DNA from: Parahaliea mediterranea
GTDB lineage: Bacteria; Pseudomonadota; Gammaproteobacteria; Pseudomonadales; Halieaceae
Direction of reading: 5' to 3'
Assembly: GCF_017255185.1 (NCBI RefSeq)
Contig: NZ_JAFKCZ010000006.1
Coordinates: 186,001-250,000 of the forward strand
Length of the DNA stretch: 64,000 nt
The notes below the pieces were generated by a model. That model was not told the origin of the DNA. It worked only from the letters and a program-made list of their open reading frames with translations, and did no database searches. Each line of letters starts with the position of its first letter. The first letter of the stretch is position 1. Shown here in pieces: positions 7,381 through 16,855 of the stretch. The translations under genes were made by a program, and so were the position numbers.

Positions 7381-9219
7381 ATGAAAACAAAAAAACGCCG
7401 GCCACTCGCCACCGCCCTGCTTGTCCTGTACTCCCTTGGAGGCGCCGCCTTGCCCGCCCAGCCTGCGCAAGCCGCGGAAGACACGCCGGACACCTCGGTG
7501 TATTTCGGCGCGGTTCACGTGCACACCAGCTACTCGTTCGACGCCTTTACCAATGGCACCCTGAGCACCCCCGCCGATGCCTACAAGTGGGCCCAGGGCG
7601 AAACCATCGTCGGCGGCGGTGGCGGGCCGAAGCTCAGGATTACCCAGCCCCTGGACTTTTACGCGGTGTCGGACCACGCGGAATGGATGGGCGTGTTCAG
7701 GCTGATGGCGGATCCGCAAAGCCCGCTGAGCAAGCACCCCCTGGCCCCGGGCATCACCTCGGACGACCCCGCCGTGGCCCTGCGGACCTTTGCCAAGGTT
7801 CTGAGCGATTTCAGCCAGGGCAAGCGCGACCCCTCCCTGAACAATCCCGAGGTCAACCACAACGTGTGGATGGATATCGTGCGCACCGCGGACAGTTACT
7901 ACCGGCCGGGGGAGTTCACCACCTTTCCCGCCTTCGAGTGGACCGCCAACCCGAACAAGCGCAACCTGCACCGGGTGGTGGTGTTCGGCAACTCGGAGGG
8001 CCTGCCCGACACCGCGCTGTCCTCCCACCAGTCCAGCGACCCGGAAACGCTCTGGGCCTGGATGGACGGACTGCGCGAGGACGGCGCCAGCGTCATGGCC
8101 ATCCCGCACAACGCCAACGCCAGCGACGGCCTGATGTTCTCCCTGCAAACCTTCGACGGCGAACCGCTCACCGAGAGTTACGTGCGCGCCCGCAACCGCA
8201 ACGAACCGCTGTACGAAATCACCCAGATCAAGGGCACCTCGGAGACCCACCCCACCCTGTCGCCCAACGACGAGTTCGCCGGTTTCGAACTCTGGGACTA
8301 CATTCTCTCGGCGGAGGGCGAGCGGCCCACCCGTCACCGGGGCAGCTACGCGCGCCAGGCGCTGCTGGACGGCCTCAGCCTGAGCGAGCGCGGCATCGGC
8401 AACCCCTTCCACTACGGTTTCATCGGCGACAGCGACACCCACAATGCCGCCGCCTCCCATGAAGAGTACAACTACAGCGGCAAAATGGCCTTCGAAAACA
8501 AGCGCGAGGTTCGCCTCAATGGCCTGCCGGGCAGCCCGCGGGAGCAGCATCAGGTGATTCGCGAGTTCAGTTCCGGCGGCCTCGCCGCAGTGTGGGCCCC
8601 GGAGAACACCCGCGAGGCCCTGTTCGAGGCCATGCGTCGGCGGGAGACCTACGGCACCTCCGGGCCCCAGATCAAGCTGCGCTTTTTCGGCGGCTGGTCC
8701 TATACATCGGACGACGTCGACAGCCCGGATTTCGCCCGCCTGGGTTACCACAAGGGCGTGCCCATGGGTGGCGAGCTGCACCCCGCGCGGGGCGACAGCG
8801 GCCCCGGCTTCCTGGTGTGGGCCGCCAAGGATCCGGCCAGCGGCAACCTCGACCGCATACAGATCGTCAAGGGCTGGCTGGACGGCGACGGCGGCCAGCA
8901 CGAGCGAGTCTACGACGTGGCCTGGAGCGGAGAGCGCCAGCCCGGCGCCGACGGCCGCCTGCCCCCGGTGGGCAATACCGTCGACACGGCGGCGGCCACC
9001 TATGACAACAGCATTGGCAGTACCCAGCTCGCCAGCTACTGGCGGGACCCCGACTTCGACCCCGACACGCACGCCTTCTACTACGTGCGCGTACTGGAAA
9101 TTCCCACCCCGCGCTGGAGTACCCGCGACGCGGCGGCCCTGGACCAGTCCCCGCCCGAGGGCCTGCCCGCCAGCATCCAGGAGCGGGCCTTCAGCTCCCC
9201 CATCTGGTACAAGCCCTAG
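7381..9219 (+). CDS. DUF3604 protein, exported PHP-like putative metal hydrolase
   Basis: 612 residues from the ATG at 7381, preceded by a good GACAGGAG ribosome site. The first ~32 residues are a signal peptide (KTKKRR, hydrophobic stretch, AQAAED). The mature protein opens with VYFGAVHVHTSYSFDAF, an HxH metal motif as in PHP-type phosphoesterases. SDHAEW, MAIPHNAN and FIGDSDTHNA give further metal-ligand candidates. DUF3604 proteins are common in marine proteobacteria, often near sulfatase or lipid genes; their reaction is not established. The gene stands alone, so no pathway is suggested. Confidence 0.85.
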   Translation: MKTKKRRPLATALLVLYSLGGAALPAQPAQAAEDTPDTSVYFGAVHVHTSYSFDAFTNGTLSTPADAYKWAQGETIVGGGGGPKLRITQPLDFYAVSDHAEWMGVFRLMADPQSPLSKHPLAPGITSDDPAVALRTFAKVLSDFSQGKRDPSLNNPEVNHNVWMDIVRTADSYYRPGEFTTFPAFEWTANPNKRNLHRVVVFGNSEGLPDTALSSHQSSDPETLWAWMDGLREDGASVMAIPHNANASDGLMFSLQTFDGEPLTESYVRARNRNEPLYEITQIKGTSETHPTLSPNDEFAGFELWDYILSAEGERPTRHRGSYARQALLDGLSLSERGIGNPFHYGFIGDSDTHNAAASHEEYNYSGKMAFENKREVRLNGLPGSPREQHQVIREFSSGGLAAVWAPENTREALFEAMRRRETYGTSGPQIKLRFFGGWSYTSDDVDSPDFARLGYHKGVPMGGELHPARGDSGPGFLVWAAKDPASGNLDRIQIVKGWLDGDGGQHERVYDVAWSGERQPGADGRLPPVGNTVDTAAATYDNSIGSTQLASYWRDPDFDPDTHAFYYVRVLEIPTPRWSTRDAAALDQSPPEGLPASIQERAFSSPIWYKP

Positions 9220-9257
9220 GGCTTGTTCACGGCAACGGCATAGGTATCAGCGCAACG

Positions 9258-9704
9258 ATGGACAATTCAATCGCCACCCTGGCCGGTGTTATCCAGCTCG
9301 CGGTCGCACCGGTGTTCCTGCTGGCGGGCATCGCCGGTTTCCTCAATGTGATGTCCGGGCGCCTGGGGCGCATCGTGGATCGCGCACGGATCGTCGAACG
9401 CCGGGTGGTCGCGGTAAGCGAGGAGCCCCACCTGTCGATGACACGCATGGAGCTGCGTACCCTGTGGCGGCGGGTTAAGCTCATCAACTGGTCCATCGGC
9501 ATGTGCACCGCCGCGGGCTTGCTGGTGTGCAGCGTGATCGTGGGCCTGTTCGTTGGCAGTTTCTGGGGCCTGCATATCGCGGGACCGGTGGTGACGCTGT
9601 TCGTGCTGGCACTGTTGGTGCTGATCGTGGCGTTGGTGCTGTTCCTGAAGGAGGTGCAACTGGCCACGCGGGTGCTGCACCCGGGGCGCGAATTCACCGA
9701 CTGA
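9258..9704 (+). CDS. DUF2721 membrane protein
   Basis: 148 residues. The N-terminus IQLAVAPVFLLAGIAGFLNVMSGRLGRIVDRAR is the DUF2721 signature, followed by a charged linker and two more hydrophobic helices (about 85-110 and 113-135), giving three membrane segments. The family is of unknown function and usually a single-gene unit. It lies 38 bases after the DUF3604 gene and 93 bases before the MgtE-like gene on the same strand, so co-transcription is possible, but no functional tie is evident. Confidence 0.82.
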   Translation: MDNSIATLAGVIQLAVAPVFLLAGIAGFLNVMSGRLGRIVDRARIVERRVVAVSEEPHLSMTRMELRTLWRRVKLINWSIGMCTAAGLLVCSVIVGLFVGSFWGLHIAGPVVTLFVLALLVLIVALVLFLKEVQLATRVLHPGREFTD

Positions 9705-9797
9705 GCAGCCGCCGACCAAGGTCGGCCGGGGCGCGCTACACTGATCCTATCGTCCCGTTGGGGTCACATCGGTATCGAAAATCGAAGGGGGTCCAAG

Positions 9798-11033
9798 GTG
9801 AACGAAGAACAGGAAATCACCAACCTGCTTGCAAGCGTGGAGCACCAGTCCTCCGGAGAAGCCGCGAACCTGCTCGCCGGCAGGCCGACGGCGCAAATCC
9901 AGGCGGTACTGGACCGGTTACCCGCCGGCCGCGCCTCGGAGATCGCCGCGCTGATGGAACTGGTCGCACCGGCACCGCCGCCGGTCCCGGCGCCGATCGA
10001 GGACAGTACGCCGGAACAACACAGCGAAGCCGTCGAACAGAGCAGCGAAGCCGCCGAACAGGTGGAGGGCACCGTGGAGGCCCTGCTGACCGAACCCTTC
10101 GGCGTCATGGCGCCCGACACCACCGTGGCCGGGGCCCTCGACCGCCTGGTGCACACCGAGCCGGTGACCGGCATTACCTATATCTATGTGGTCGACGGGG
10201 GCGAGCGGTTGCAGGGCGTGGTGGCCATGCGCGACCTGCTGCTGGGGCGCCCGGGGCAGACCCTGGCGGAGATCATGACCCCCGAACCCTACGCCCTGCG
10301 CCCGGACACGCCGCTGACCGAGGCGATCCAGGCGGCACTGGTACACCGCCACCGGCTCTACCCGGTCACCGACGACGACCAGCGCCTGGTGGGACTGGTC
10401 TACGGCTGGCAGCTGTTCGAAACCATGGCCACCGAGCTCTCGGCGCAGAGCGGCACCATGGTCGGCGTGGACCGGGAGGAGCGCCTGGCGACCCCGGTCA
10501 TGACCGCCTTTCGCATGCGCCACCCCTGGCTGCAGGTCAACCTGCTCACCGCCTTCACCGCGGCCTTCGTGGTGGGGCTGTTCGAGGACACCATCGCCCG
10601 CATCGTCGCCCTGGCGGTATTCCTGCCGGTGCTCGCGGGGCAGAGCGGCAACACCGGCTGCCAGGCGCTGGCCATCACCCTGCGCGGCTTTACCCTGGGC
10701 GAACTGGCGGAGTTCCCGGTGGCACGCCTGCTGCGCAAGGAAATCCTGCTGGGCGCCATGAACGGCTTCTTCGTGGGCCTGGTGGCCGCCGCGGCCATGT
10801 GGCTGTACGCGAGCATGACCGACACCGGCCAACCTCTCCTGCTGGCCCTGACCATACTCATCGCCATGGTCGGCGCCTGCATCGGCAGCGGTGTCTTCGG
10901 GGTCATGGTGCCGCTGACCCTGCGCCGCTTTGGCGCCGACCCGGCGATGGCCAGCAGTATTTTCCTCACCACCTTCACCGACATCCTGGGCATGGGCCTG
11001 ATGCTGGCGCTGGCCACCGCGCTGGTCATGTGA
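9798..11033 (+). CDS. mgtE: MgtE-family magnesium transporter/channel
   Basis: 411 residues from a GTG at 9798 with a purine-rich ribosome site. The order is a shortened MgtE N-domain (about 1-55, helical repeats ending LPAGRASEIAALMELV), an Ala/Pro/Glu linker with a duplicated EQ-SSEA motif, a CBS pair (about 95-215, with LLTEPFGVMAPDTTVAGAL and IMTPEPYALRPDTPL), and the five-helix membrane domain (235-411) with FLPVLAGQSGNTGCQALAI, the hallmark ion-pore region. MgtE admits Mg2+ under control of its cytosolic domains. It is shorter than the usual ~450 residues because of the reduced N-domain, so Mg2+ gating may differ. Confidence 0.9.
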   Translation: MNEEQEITNLLASVEHQSSGEAANLLAGRPTAQIQAVLDRLPAGRASEIAALMELVAPAPPPVPAPIEDSTPEQHSEAVEQSSEAAEQVEGTVEALLTEPFGVMAPDTTVAGALDRLVHTEPVTGITYIYVVDGGERLQGVVAMRDLLLGRPGQTLAEIMTPEPYALRPDTPLTEAIQAALVHRHRLYPVTDDDQRLVGLVYGWQLFETMATELSAQSGTMVGVDREERLATPVMTAFRMRHPWLQVNLLTAFTAAFVVGLFEDTIARIVALAVFLPVLAGQSGNTGCQALAITLRGFTLGELAEFPVARLLRKEILLGAMNGFFVGLVAAAAMWLYASMTDTGQPLLLALTILIAMVGACIGSGVFGVMVPLTLRRFGADPAMASSIFLTTFTDILGMGLMLALATALVM

Positions 11034-11160
11034 GGCGCGCCGGAATCTGGACTTTTCTCCGGATTTTGGCGGCGCCGCCGGCGCGGCATCGCTAGAGTAG
11101 GAGCACTGGCTGCCCTTTGCGGGCGCCCGCACTGGCCTGGCGGACCGGGAGACTGCTACC

Positions 11161-11481
11161 ATGACCAAGTTAATGGCCCTGCTACTGCTCGTTGCCTCGC
11201 CAATGGCGATGGCGGAGATTTTTCGCTGCACCGATCCGGTAACCGGTAAAACGACGTTTACCGACGTCGCCTGCGGTGACAACCGGGCATCGAGGGACAC
11301 CATCCGGGTCCAGCCCCGCAATTTCGGCGGCAACGGCCACCCGGAACCAAGAAACCAGTACCAGCGCGCCTGGCGCAGCCAGGACCCGGACCGCGACCAG
11401 CCCCGGGGGCCAGCCACCGCCAGCAATGACCGCGCGCTGCCAACCGCCAAACCCGGCCCCTACCCGGCGGGAGGCCTCTGA
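11161..11481 (+). CDS. DUF4124 small exported protein
   Basis: 106 residues with a signal peptide (MTKLMALLLLVASPMAMA) and the DUF4124 core directly after it: EIFRCTDPVTGKTTFTDVACG, containing the two family cysteines. The rest is Pro/Arg/Gln-rich and probably disordered. DUF4124 proteins are periplasmic or envelope proteins of unknown role. The arfB gene starts 17 bases downstream on the same strand, so they may share a transcript by position only. Confidence 0.8.
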   Translation: MTKLMALLLLVASPMAMAEIFRCTDPVTGKTTFTDVACGDNRASRDTIRVQPRNFGGNGHPEPRNQYQRAWRSQDPDRDQPRGPATASNDRALPTAKPGPYPAGGL

Positions 11482-11498
11482 ACGCAAGGGGAGCCACC

Positions 11499-11909
11499 TT
11501 GTTACACATCACCCGTTCCCTGACACTGCCGGAGGACGAGATTGAACTGAGCGCCATTCGCGCCCAGGGCGCCGGTGGCCAGAACGTCAACAAAGTGTCC
11601 TCCGCGATCCACCTGCGCTTCGATATCCGCGGCTCCTCGCTGCCGGAGGAACTCAAGGCGCGCCTGCTGGAGCAGCGGGACCGGCGCATCAGTCGCGATG
11701 GCGTGGTCATCATCAAGGCCCAGCGCCACCGCACCCAGGAGAAAAACCGGGCCGACGCCCTGGAGCGGCTGGCGGCATTGATCCGCGATGCCACCCACGT
11801 GCCCACCAAGCGCCGCCCCACCCGCCCGACCCGGGCCTCGAAACAGCGCCGCATGGACAGCAAAACCCGTCGCGGGCACATCAAGGCGCTGCGCGGTAAA
11901 GTCGACTAG
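11499..11909 (+). CDS. arfB: Peptidyl-tRNA hydrolase ArfB (alternative ribosome rescue)
   Basis: 136 residues from a TTG start at 11499. The catalytic GGQ lies in AIRAQGAGGQNVNKVSSAIH, and the basic C-terminal tail (RPTRPTRASKQRRMDSK, then RRGHIKALRGKVD) is the part that inserts in the mRNA channel of stalled ribosomes. Both match E. coli YaeJ/ArfB along the whole length, so the protein is complete. The TTG is chosen because family proteins start with a hydrophobic residue pair directly before ISR/ITR, and there is no ATG or GTG in a suitable place. Confidence 0.93.
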   Translation: MLHITRSLTLPEDEIELSAIRAQGAGGQNVNKVSSAIHLRFDIRGSSLPEELKARLLEQRDRRISRDGVVIIKAQRHRTQEKNRADALERLAALIRDATHVPTKRRPTRPTRASKQRRMDSKTRRGHIKALRGKVD

Positions 11910-11949
11910 CATCCCGCGGCGATACCGCCGCTGATCGCGGTCGATTTGG

Positions 11950-11984
11950 CCATCGACCAGCTTTCGATGACAACTGGTCGATGG
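11950..11984. repeat. Perfect 11-bp inverted repeat upstream of lrgA
   Basis: CCATCGACCAG (11950-11960) pairs with CTGGTCGATGG (11974-11984) across a 13-base loop. A T-rich stretch (CTGTTTTTC) begins only about 5 bases after the second arm, so this is not a textbook terminator for arfB. It lies in the leader of the lrgAB pair (start 12048) and could be a terminator/attenuator or an operator. Confidence 0.7.
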
Positions 11985-12047
11985 AGCAGGCTGTTTTTCA
12001 ATCGCCTGTTCGGCATACTGTGCCCTTTTTCGCGCGGACGGAGATTC

Positions 12048-12416
12048 ATGGCCTTCATCAACGGCATCACCCTGCTACTGATTTTCCAGCTCCTGGGCGA
12101 AATCGCGGTGCGGCTGTCACAGCTGCCCGTGCCCGGGCCGGTGGCCGGCATGCTGCTGCTGTTCATCGCCCTGCTGCTGCGCGGCCGCTCGGGTGACTCG
12201 CTGGAACGCGCCGCCAATGGCCTGCTCGGCCACCTCTCGCTGCTATTCATACCGGCGGGCGTGGGGCTGATGGTGCACCTGCACCGGGTGGGCGAGGAGT
12301 GGCTGCCTGTCACCGTGGCAATTGCCGCCAGCACCGTGCTCACTCTCGCACTCAGCGGCCTGCTGCTGCAGTGGCTGCTGCGCCGCCGGGATCAACGGAC
12401 CGCCGGCGATGACTGA
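12048..12416 (+). CDS. CidA/LrgA-family holin-like membrane protein
   Basis: 122 residues from ATG 12048, preceded by GGACGGAGATTC; the frame is open further upstream but homology starts here. Four hydrophobic segments and the family motif LPVPGPVAGMLLLFIALLL are visible, followed by LGHLSLLFIPAGVGLMVH. These small proteins form membrane complexes with LrgB/CidB partners and are linked to pyruvate or metabolite transport and to autolysis control. The last 8 bases overlap the start of the LrgB gene, so the pair is translationally coupled. Confidence 0.9.
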   Translation: MAFINGITLLLIFQLLGEIAVRLSQLPVPGPVAGMLLLFIALLLRGRSGDSLERAANGLLGHLSLLFIPAGVGLMVHLHRVGEEWLPVTVAIAASTVLTLALSGLLLQWLLRRRDQRTAGDD

Positions 12417-13137
12417 CGCCCTGCCCGGCGAGCTGTGGCTGGCGCTCAGCGACACCCCCTTGTTCGGCCTGACCGCCACCCTGCTGGCCTACACCCTGGC
12501 CCACCGCCTGGCGCTGGCCGGCCGCGGCCACCCCCTGCTCAACCCGGTGGTGACGGCGGTGGCGCTGCTGATGGGCCTGCTGTGGCTGACCGGGATCGAC
12601 TACGCCAGCTATTTCGAGGGGGCCCGTTTTATTCACTTCCTGCTCGGCCCCGCCACCGTGGCGATGGCCGTGCCGCTCTACCAGCAGCTGCCGCGCCTGC
12701 GGCGCATGCTCGGACCGCTGTTGCTGACCCTGCTGGCGGGGGTGTTGGTGAACGTGCTGTCCGCCCTGCTGCTGGCCCGCTGGCTGGGCGGCAGCGAGGT
12801 GATGCTGCGCACGCTGTCGCCAAAATCAGTAACCACCCCGGTGGCCATGGGTATCGCCGCCGAGGTCGGCGGCATTCCCTCGCTGACCGCGGTGTTCGTG
12901 GTGGTCACCGGAATATTCGGCGCGGTGGTCGGACAGTGGGTGTTCCGGGTCCTGCAGGTCACCGACAACGCCGCCCGCGGCTTCGCCATGGGCCTCGCGG
13001 CCCACGGTATCGGCACCGCCCGCGCCTTCCAGCTCAATGCCGTCATGGGCGCCTTTTCGGGCCTCGCGCTGGCGCTCGCGGCGCTGCTCACCGCGGCCCT
13101 GCTGCCCGCCATTGTCGACGTGCTGGTTTCACCCTGA
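12409..13137 (+). CDS. LrgB/CidB-family membrane protein
   Basis: 242 residues from ATG 12409, which overlaps the stop of the LrgA gene. About seven hydrophobic segments; the family signature LSPKSVTTPVAMGIAAEVGG is present, followed by VTGIFGAVVG and GLAAHGIGTARAF. It is the usual partner of LrgA/CidA, together forming an inner-membrane complex. The precise substrate in this organism is unknown. Length and motifs match the family fully. Confidence 0.92.
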   Translation: MTDALPGELWLALSDTPLFGLTATLLAYTLAHRLALAGRGHPLLNPVVTAVALLMGLLWLTGIDYASYFEGARFIHFLLGPATVAMAVPLYQQLPRLRRMLGPLLLTLLAGVLVNVLSALLLARWLGGSEVMLRTLSPKSVTTPVAMGIAAEVGGIPSLTAVFVVVTGIFGAVVGQWVFRVLQVTDNAARGFAMGLAAHGIGTARAFQLNAVMGAFSGLALALAALLTAALLPAIVDVLVSP

Positions 13138-13219
13138 TCAGCGCGGCGGCGCCTTGGGCACCGCCAACGGCCGCCGCGGCCAGCGCTCGAAGCGCGGGTC
13201 GACGCGGTCGAGGTGCCGC

Positions 13220-15322
13220 CTATCGGGACGTGTCCTTCACCGTCGCCGGCGCGACGTCCTCCGCCCTCTCCTCCTCCAGCGGTTCCGGCGGCGTTGCCAG
13301 CATGTCGTCGTGGGCTTCCATGCGCCACGGCAGGATCGCTGGCGAGATGTGCAGGAAATGCAAGTGCTTCTCGAACTGGTCGAGAATGTCGGTGATGATG
13401 TCCTGCTGGTCAAAACCGAAAATATCGTAGGATTGGCCACCCCGGCGCAGGAAGACCTCCGCCCGGTAATAGTGCTTCTCGGTGTCCTCGCCCAGGGGCA
13501 TTTCCGGGTAGGCGAAATCCGGGAGCAGGTGCTCGATCAGGCGGATCTCGTAGACGAAATCCACCTGCTCCTCCTTGCTCACCTCCAGGTAGAGACGGTC
13601 GTTGTCGCCGTCGTCGTGCACCTCGGCCCGCCACCCCTCCTTGACCAGCTCGCGCTCGACCCGGTGCATGGCCTTGCGCACCGTGGTATCGACAAACTCC
13701 TGTACCTCCGACCGCCGGGGGAAGGTCACCAGGCCGCGCAGCCGGTGCCGCCAAAGGCCGTGCCCGCTGGTGCCGGTGAGGCGTTGCTGGACGTCGGTTT
13801 TGAGGCTGCGCTGATGGTGTCCCTCGATAACCAGCGCGCGCCACATACCCGCCGCTGAAACGATCATAATCAGGCTGAAGGGCAGCGCGCTGACAATGGT
13901 CATGGTTTGCAGGGCGCCCAGCCCGCCCGCCAGCAACAGGGTCGCGGCGACCACCCCCTCGGCCGAGGCCCAGAACACCCGCTGCCAGACCGGCGTGTGC
14001 AGGGCGCCGCCGGAGGCCAGTGAATCGATCACCAGCGAACCCGAATCCGATGACGTGACGAAAAAGGTGATGATCAACAGCACCGTGATAAACGACAACA
14101 CCGCGGTCATCGGCAGTATTTCGTACAATTTGAACAGGGCGATGGCCTGGTTGTCCTGCACTTCCCCAATCAGGGTGATATAGCCCTCGTTCATGATTTC
14201 CGACAGCGCGGTGCCGCCGAACACCGAAAACCACAGGAAGGTGAATACCGAGGGGACCAGCATCACCCCCAACACGAACTCGCGTATGCTGCGGCCGCGG
14301 CTGATCTTGGCGATAAACAGGCCGACAAAGGGCGCCCAGGCAATGGTCCAGCCAAAGATGAACAGGGTCCAGTTGCCAATCCAGTCACTGCGCGAATAGG
14401 CCTGGAGATTGAAGGTGCGCTCGACGATGTGATTGAGGTAGCTGCCGGTGTTCTGCAGGAACGTCTCCAGGATGTGGATGGTGGGGCCAGCCACGAACAC
14501 GAAGACCAGCAGCGCGATGGCCAGCAACATATTGAGGATCGACAGGCGCTTGACGCCTTTGTCCATGCCCGCCACCACGGAAAAAATCGCCAGGCCGGTG
14601 ATGGCGAAAATGCTCACGATCTGCACCGTGTTGCTGACCGGGATTTCCGGCCACAGGTAGTTGATGCCGGTGTTGATCTGGGTAACCGACAGGCCCAGGG
14701 TGGTGGCGATACCGAACATGGTACCGAGGATGGCGAACACGTCCACGGCGTGCCCCAGGGGGCCGTGGATACGATCGCCGATCAGCGGGTACAGAGCCGA
14801 GCGTATGGACAGCGGCAGGCCGTGACGAAAGGCGAAATAGGCCAGCACCAGGCCCACCAGGCCATAGATCGCCCAGATGTGAAAGCCCCAGTGAAAGAAG
14901 GCGATTTGCATGGCCTGCTTGGCCGAGCCCAGGGTCTCCGGCGCGCCCTCGGGCGGCGAAGCGTAATGCAACACCGGTTCCGCCACGCCGAAAAACAGCA
15001 GCGCAATGCCGTAACCGGCGGAAAACAGCATGGCGAACCAGGCCGGGAAGCTGTACTGCGGCTCGGCGTGATCCGGCCCCAGCTTGATACTGCCCCAGCG
15101 CGACAGCGCGACCCCGACAATAAACACCAGGAAAAAGGCCACCGACAGCATATAGAACCAGCCGAAGGTAGTGGTGACAAAGCCGAGCGTGTCCGCGAAC
15201 ACCGCGCCGGCGAGATCGGGGTTGCTGATCGTGCCGACGACCAGCAGCACAATCACCACTACCGCGGGGATAAATACCGGAATCAGTACCGTGGAATCGC
15301 TACTGTTGTCTTGCGCGGACAT
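13220..15322 (-). CDS. BCCT-family transporter (betaine/choline/carnitine type) with long C-terminal domain
   Basis: 700 residues. Twelve membrane helices span about 10-505, with the BCCT signature region FGWTIAWAPFVGLFIAKISR and GRSIREF, and the aromatic helix WTLFIFGW. An additional ~180-residue hydrophilic C-terminal domain (from about 515) matches the long regulatory tail of BetT-type carriers, which is used to sense osmotic stress. Likely role: sodium- or proton-coupled uptake of glycine betaine, choline or a related quaternary amine, fitting a marine habitat. No bet genes are adjacent, so the substrate remains open. Confidence 0.93.
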   Translation of the reverse strand: MSAQDNSSDSTVLIPVFIPAVVVIVLLVVGTISNPDLAGAVFADTLGFVTTTFGWFYMLSVAFFLVFIVGVALSRWGSIKLGPDHAEPQYSFPAWFAMLFSAGYGIALLFFGVAEPVLHYASPPEGAPETLGSAKQAMQIAFFHWGFHIWAIYGLVGLVLAYFAFRHGLPLSIRSALYPLIGDRIHGPLGHAVDVFAILGTMFGIATTLGLSVTQINTGINYLWPEIPVSNTVQIVSIFAITGLAIFSVVAGMDKGVKRLSILNMLLAIALLVFVFVAGPTIHILETFLQNTGSYLNHIVERTFNLQAYSRSDWIGNWTLFIFGWTIAWAPFVGLFIAKISRGRSIREFVLGVMLVPSVFTFLWFSVFGGTALSEIMNEGYITLIGEVQDNQAIALFKLYEILPMTAVLSFITVLLIITFFVTSSDSGSLVIDSLASGGALHTPVWQRVFWASAEGVVAATLLLAGGLGALQTMTIVSALPFSLIMIVSAAGMWRALVIEGHHQRSLKTDVQQRLTGTSGHGLWRHRLRGLVTFPRRSEVQEFVDTTVRKAMHRVERELVKEGWRAEVHDDGDNDRLYLEVSKEEQVDFVYEIRLIEHLLPDFAYPEMPLGEDTEKHYYRAEVFLRRGGQSYDIFGFDQQDIITDILDQFEKHLHFLHISPAILPWRMEAHDDMLATPPEPLEEERAEDVAPATVKDTSR

Positions 15323-15416
15323 CTGGCCCTCCGTGACCTGCCTGGATATACCGCACCAGCCTAACAGGCGAACGGCTCACCCCGCCACTTGCCCGGCCCG
15401 GTTCTAACGACCGCGG

Positions 15417-16466
15417 CTAGATCGTCTGGGTCTCGGCGATCAGGCGATACTGCCCGGGGGTCATGCCGAACCAGCGCTTGCAGGCCCGGGTCAGGCTGGC
15501 GGAATCACAGTAGCCGGACAGCTGCACCACATCCTCCAGCGAGTGCCCCGGCTCGTTCAACAGCTCCGTGACCAGGTTGCGCAGCAACTCGTCCTTCAGT
15601 CCCTGGTAGGACGTTCCCTCCAGCTTGAGCTGCCGCCGCAAGGTCTGCGGACCGAGGCCGAGCGACCGGCAGATATCGTCATAGGCGGGAATACTGCCTT
15701 CGCTCTTGAGGTAGCGCAGGATTTCCCCGCGCAGGCGCGCCTTCATGCTGCCCTGCTCATCGTACACGCTGACGATGTCCACCGGGGACTCCTTCAACCA
15801 GCTGGCCAGCTCGGGCTTGCTGCGACGCACGGCGGATTGCAGCAGTCCGGCGGAGAAAGCGAAGCTGCTCGCCCCGCGGTCATACTCGATCGGGCAGTCA
15901 AAGAGCCGCTGGCACACGGCGTGGTGGGCGGGGCGCGGATGCGCGAAATACACCCCGCTCAGGGGAATGGCTTCATCCACCGCCCAGCACAGGAAGCGGT
16001 GCCAGAGCATGGTGTAGAACTCGATCAGGAAATGTTCCGGGTCGCCTTCGCCGGTGTAGCAGGAGACGGTCACCGAGGCGATGTTGCCCTGGCGTCCCAG
16101 GCGAATGTGCTTGGAGGCCGGCGGCAGGAAGCTGAATATGCGCTGTCCGCGCTGCAGCAGCTCCTGCAACGTGCCCCCATCGAGCATGTAATCGCAAGCC
16201 AGGGCCCAGGTGCCCCGGGGCATTTTCTCGGGGCTCAGGCCGAAGAACTCGTCCTCGGTGGTCTTCCACAGTGCGCGCAGCAGCATGGCCACCGCGTCGT
16301 CCAGCCCAATCTGGGCATGGGTGTGCTTCTCCAGCCTGGCCAGCAGCTGCTCCCGGGCCTGGGGGTCCTCCACCGAGGCCAGGGTGCGCCGGATATGGGT
16401 ATCGAGTACCCGCAAATAGTGCTGCTGTTCATCCACGCCGCCCGTTCTCCCCCCAAGGCTGTTCAA
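15417..16466 (-). CDS. AraC-family transcriptional regulator with arabinose-binding-like N-domain
   Basis: 349 residues. The N-terminal ~200 residues match the AraC-type ligand domain common in OruR/ArgR-like regulators of proteobacteria (GLSPEKMPRGTWALACDYML, then LPLSGVYF-like segment). The C-terminal ~90 residues hold the double helix-turn-helix, with CRSLGLGPQTLRRQLK and, at the end, GYCDSASLTRACKRWFGMTP followed by GQYR. It lies 94 bases beyond the start of the BCCT gene on the same strand. Such regulators often control fatty-acid or amine metabolism; the target is not evident. Confidence 0.9.
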   Translation of the reverse strand: MNSLGGRTGGVDEQQHYLRVLDTHIRRTLASVEDPQAREQLLARLEKHTHAQIGLDDAVAMLLRALWKTTEDEFFGLSPEKMPRGTWALACDYMLDGGTLQELLQRGQRIFSFLPPASKHIRLGRQGNIASVTVSCYTGEGDPEHFLIEFYTMLWHRFLCWAVDEAIPLSGVYFAHPRPAHHAVCQRLFDCPIEYDRGASSFAFSAGLLQSAVRRSKPELASWLKESPVDIVSVYDEQGSMKARLRGEILRYLKSEGSIPAYDDICRSLGLGPQTLRRQLKLEGTSYQGLKDELLRNLVTELLNEPGHSLEDVVQLSGYCDSASLTRACKRWFGMTPGQYRLIAETQTI

Positions 16467-16855
16467 TCCGCTATTGTAACCCTGTTTCGGTCCGCGCCAG
16501 AGTGCATACTAACCAGTATCGCGCTCCCGGGGCCACCGTCTCCCCCGCGGCAACGCCGCGCGACCGGTGGCAACCCGCCACCGCCCCCTGCTCTGTCACT
16601 GTTTTCGGGCACGCCGGTTTAAATTGTCACGCGGCGAGCGGATTTCTGGCCCGGTGGTGTTGGCGGGGCCTGGGAGGCGTGGATGGTCTTGTACTCCCCG
16701 ACTCACCAACTATAGTTGTTGAACCACAGGGACTGGCCGTGGTCACAACCCCCGTATCGCGTATCCGCGCCGCGATGCATTACACGGGGGATAAGTCCAT
16801 TGCCGGCCTCCCCGGAAAATACAAGCGGACCGCGACCACAACAGGGAGAATCACC
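16467..16855. other. Intergenic stretch between the AraC regulator and the PLDc_N gene
   Basis: About 390 bases without a convincing gene. It includes a perfect 12-bp palindrome CAACTATAGTTG (16708-16719) and a CCAC/GTGG dyad just after it (16725-16743), which may be operator sites for either flanking gene. A ribosome site CAGGGAGA lies immediately before the downstream ATG. No terminator is obvious. Confidence 0.5.

Noticed and set aside
7174-9072. 632-codon minus-strand frame opposite DUF3604
   Set aside because: Shadow frame; the + strand has the HxH motif, signal peptide and ribosome site.
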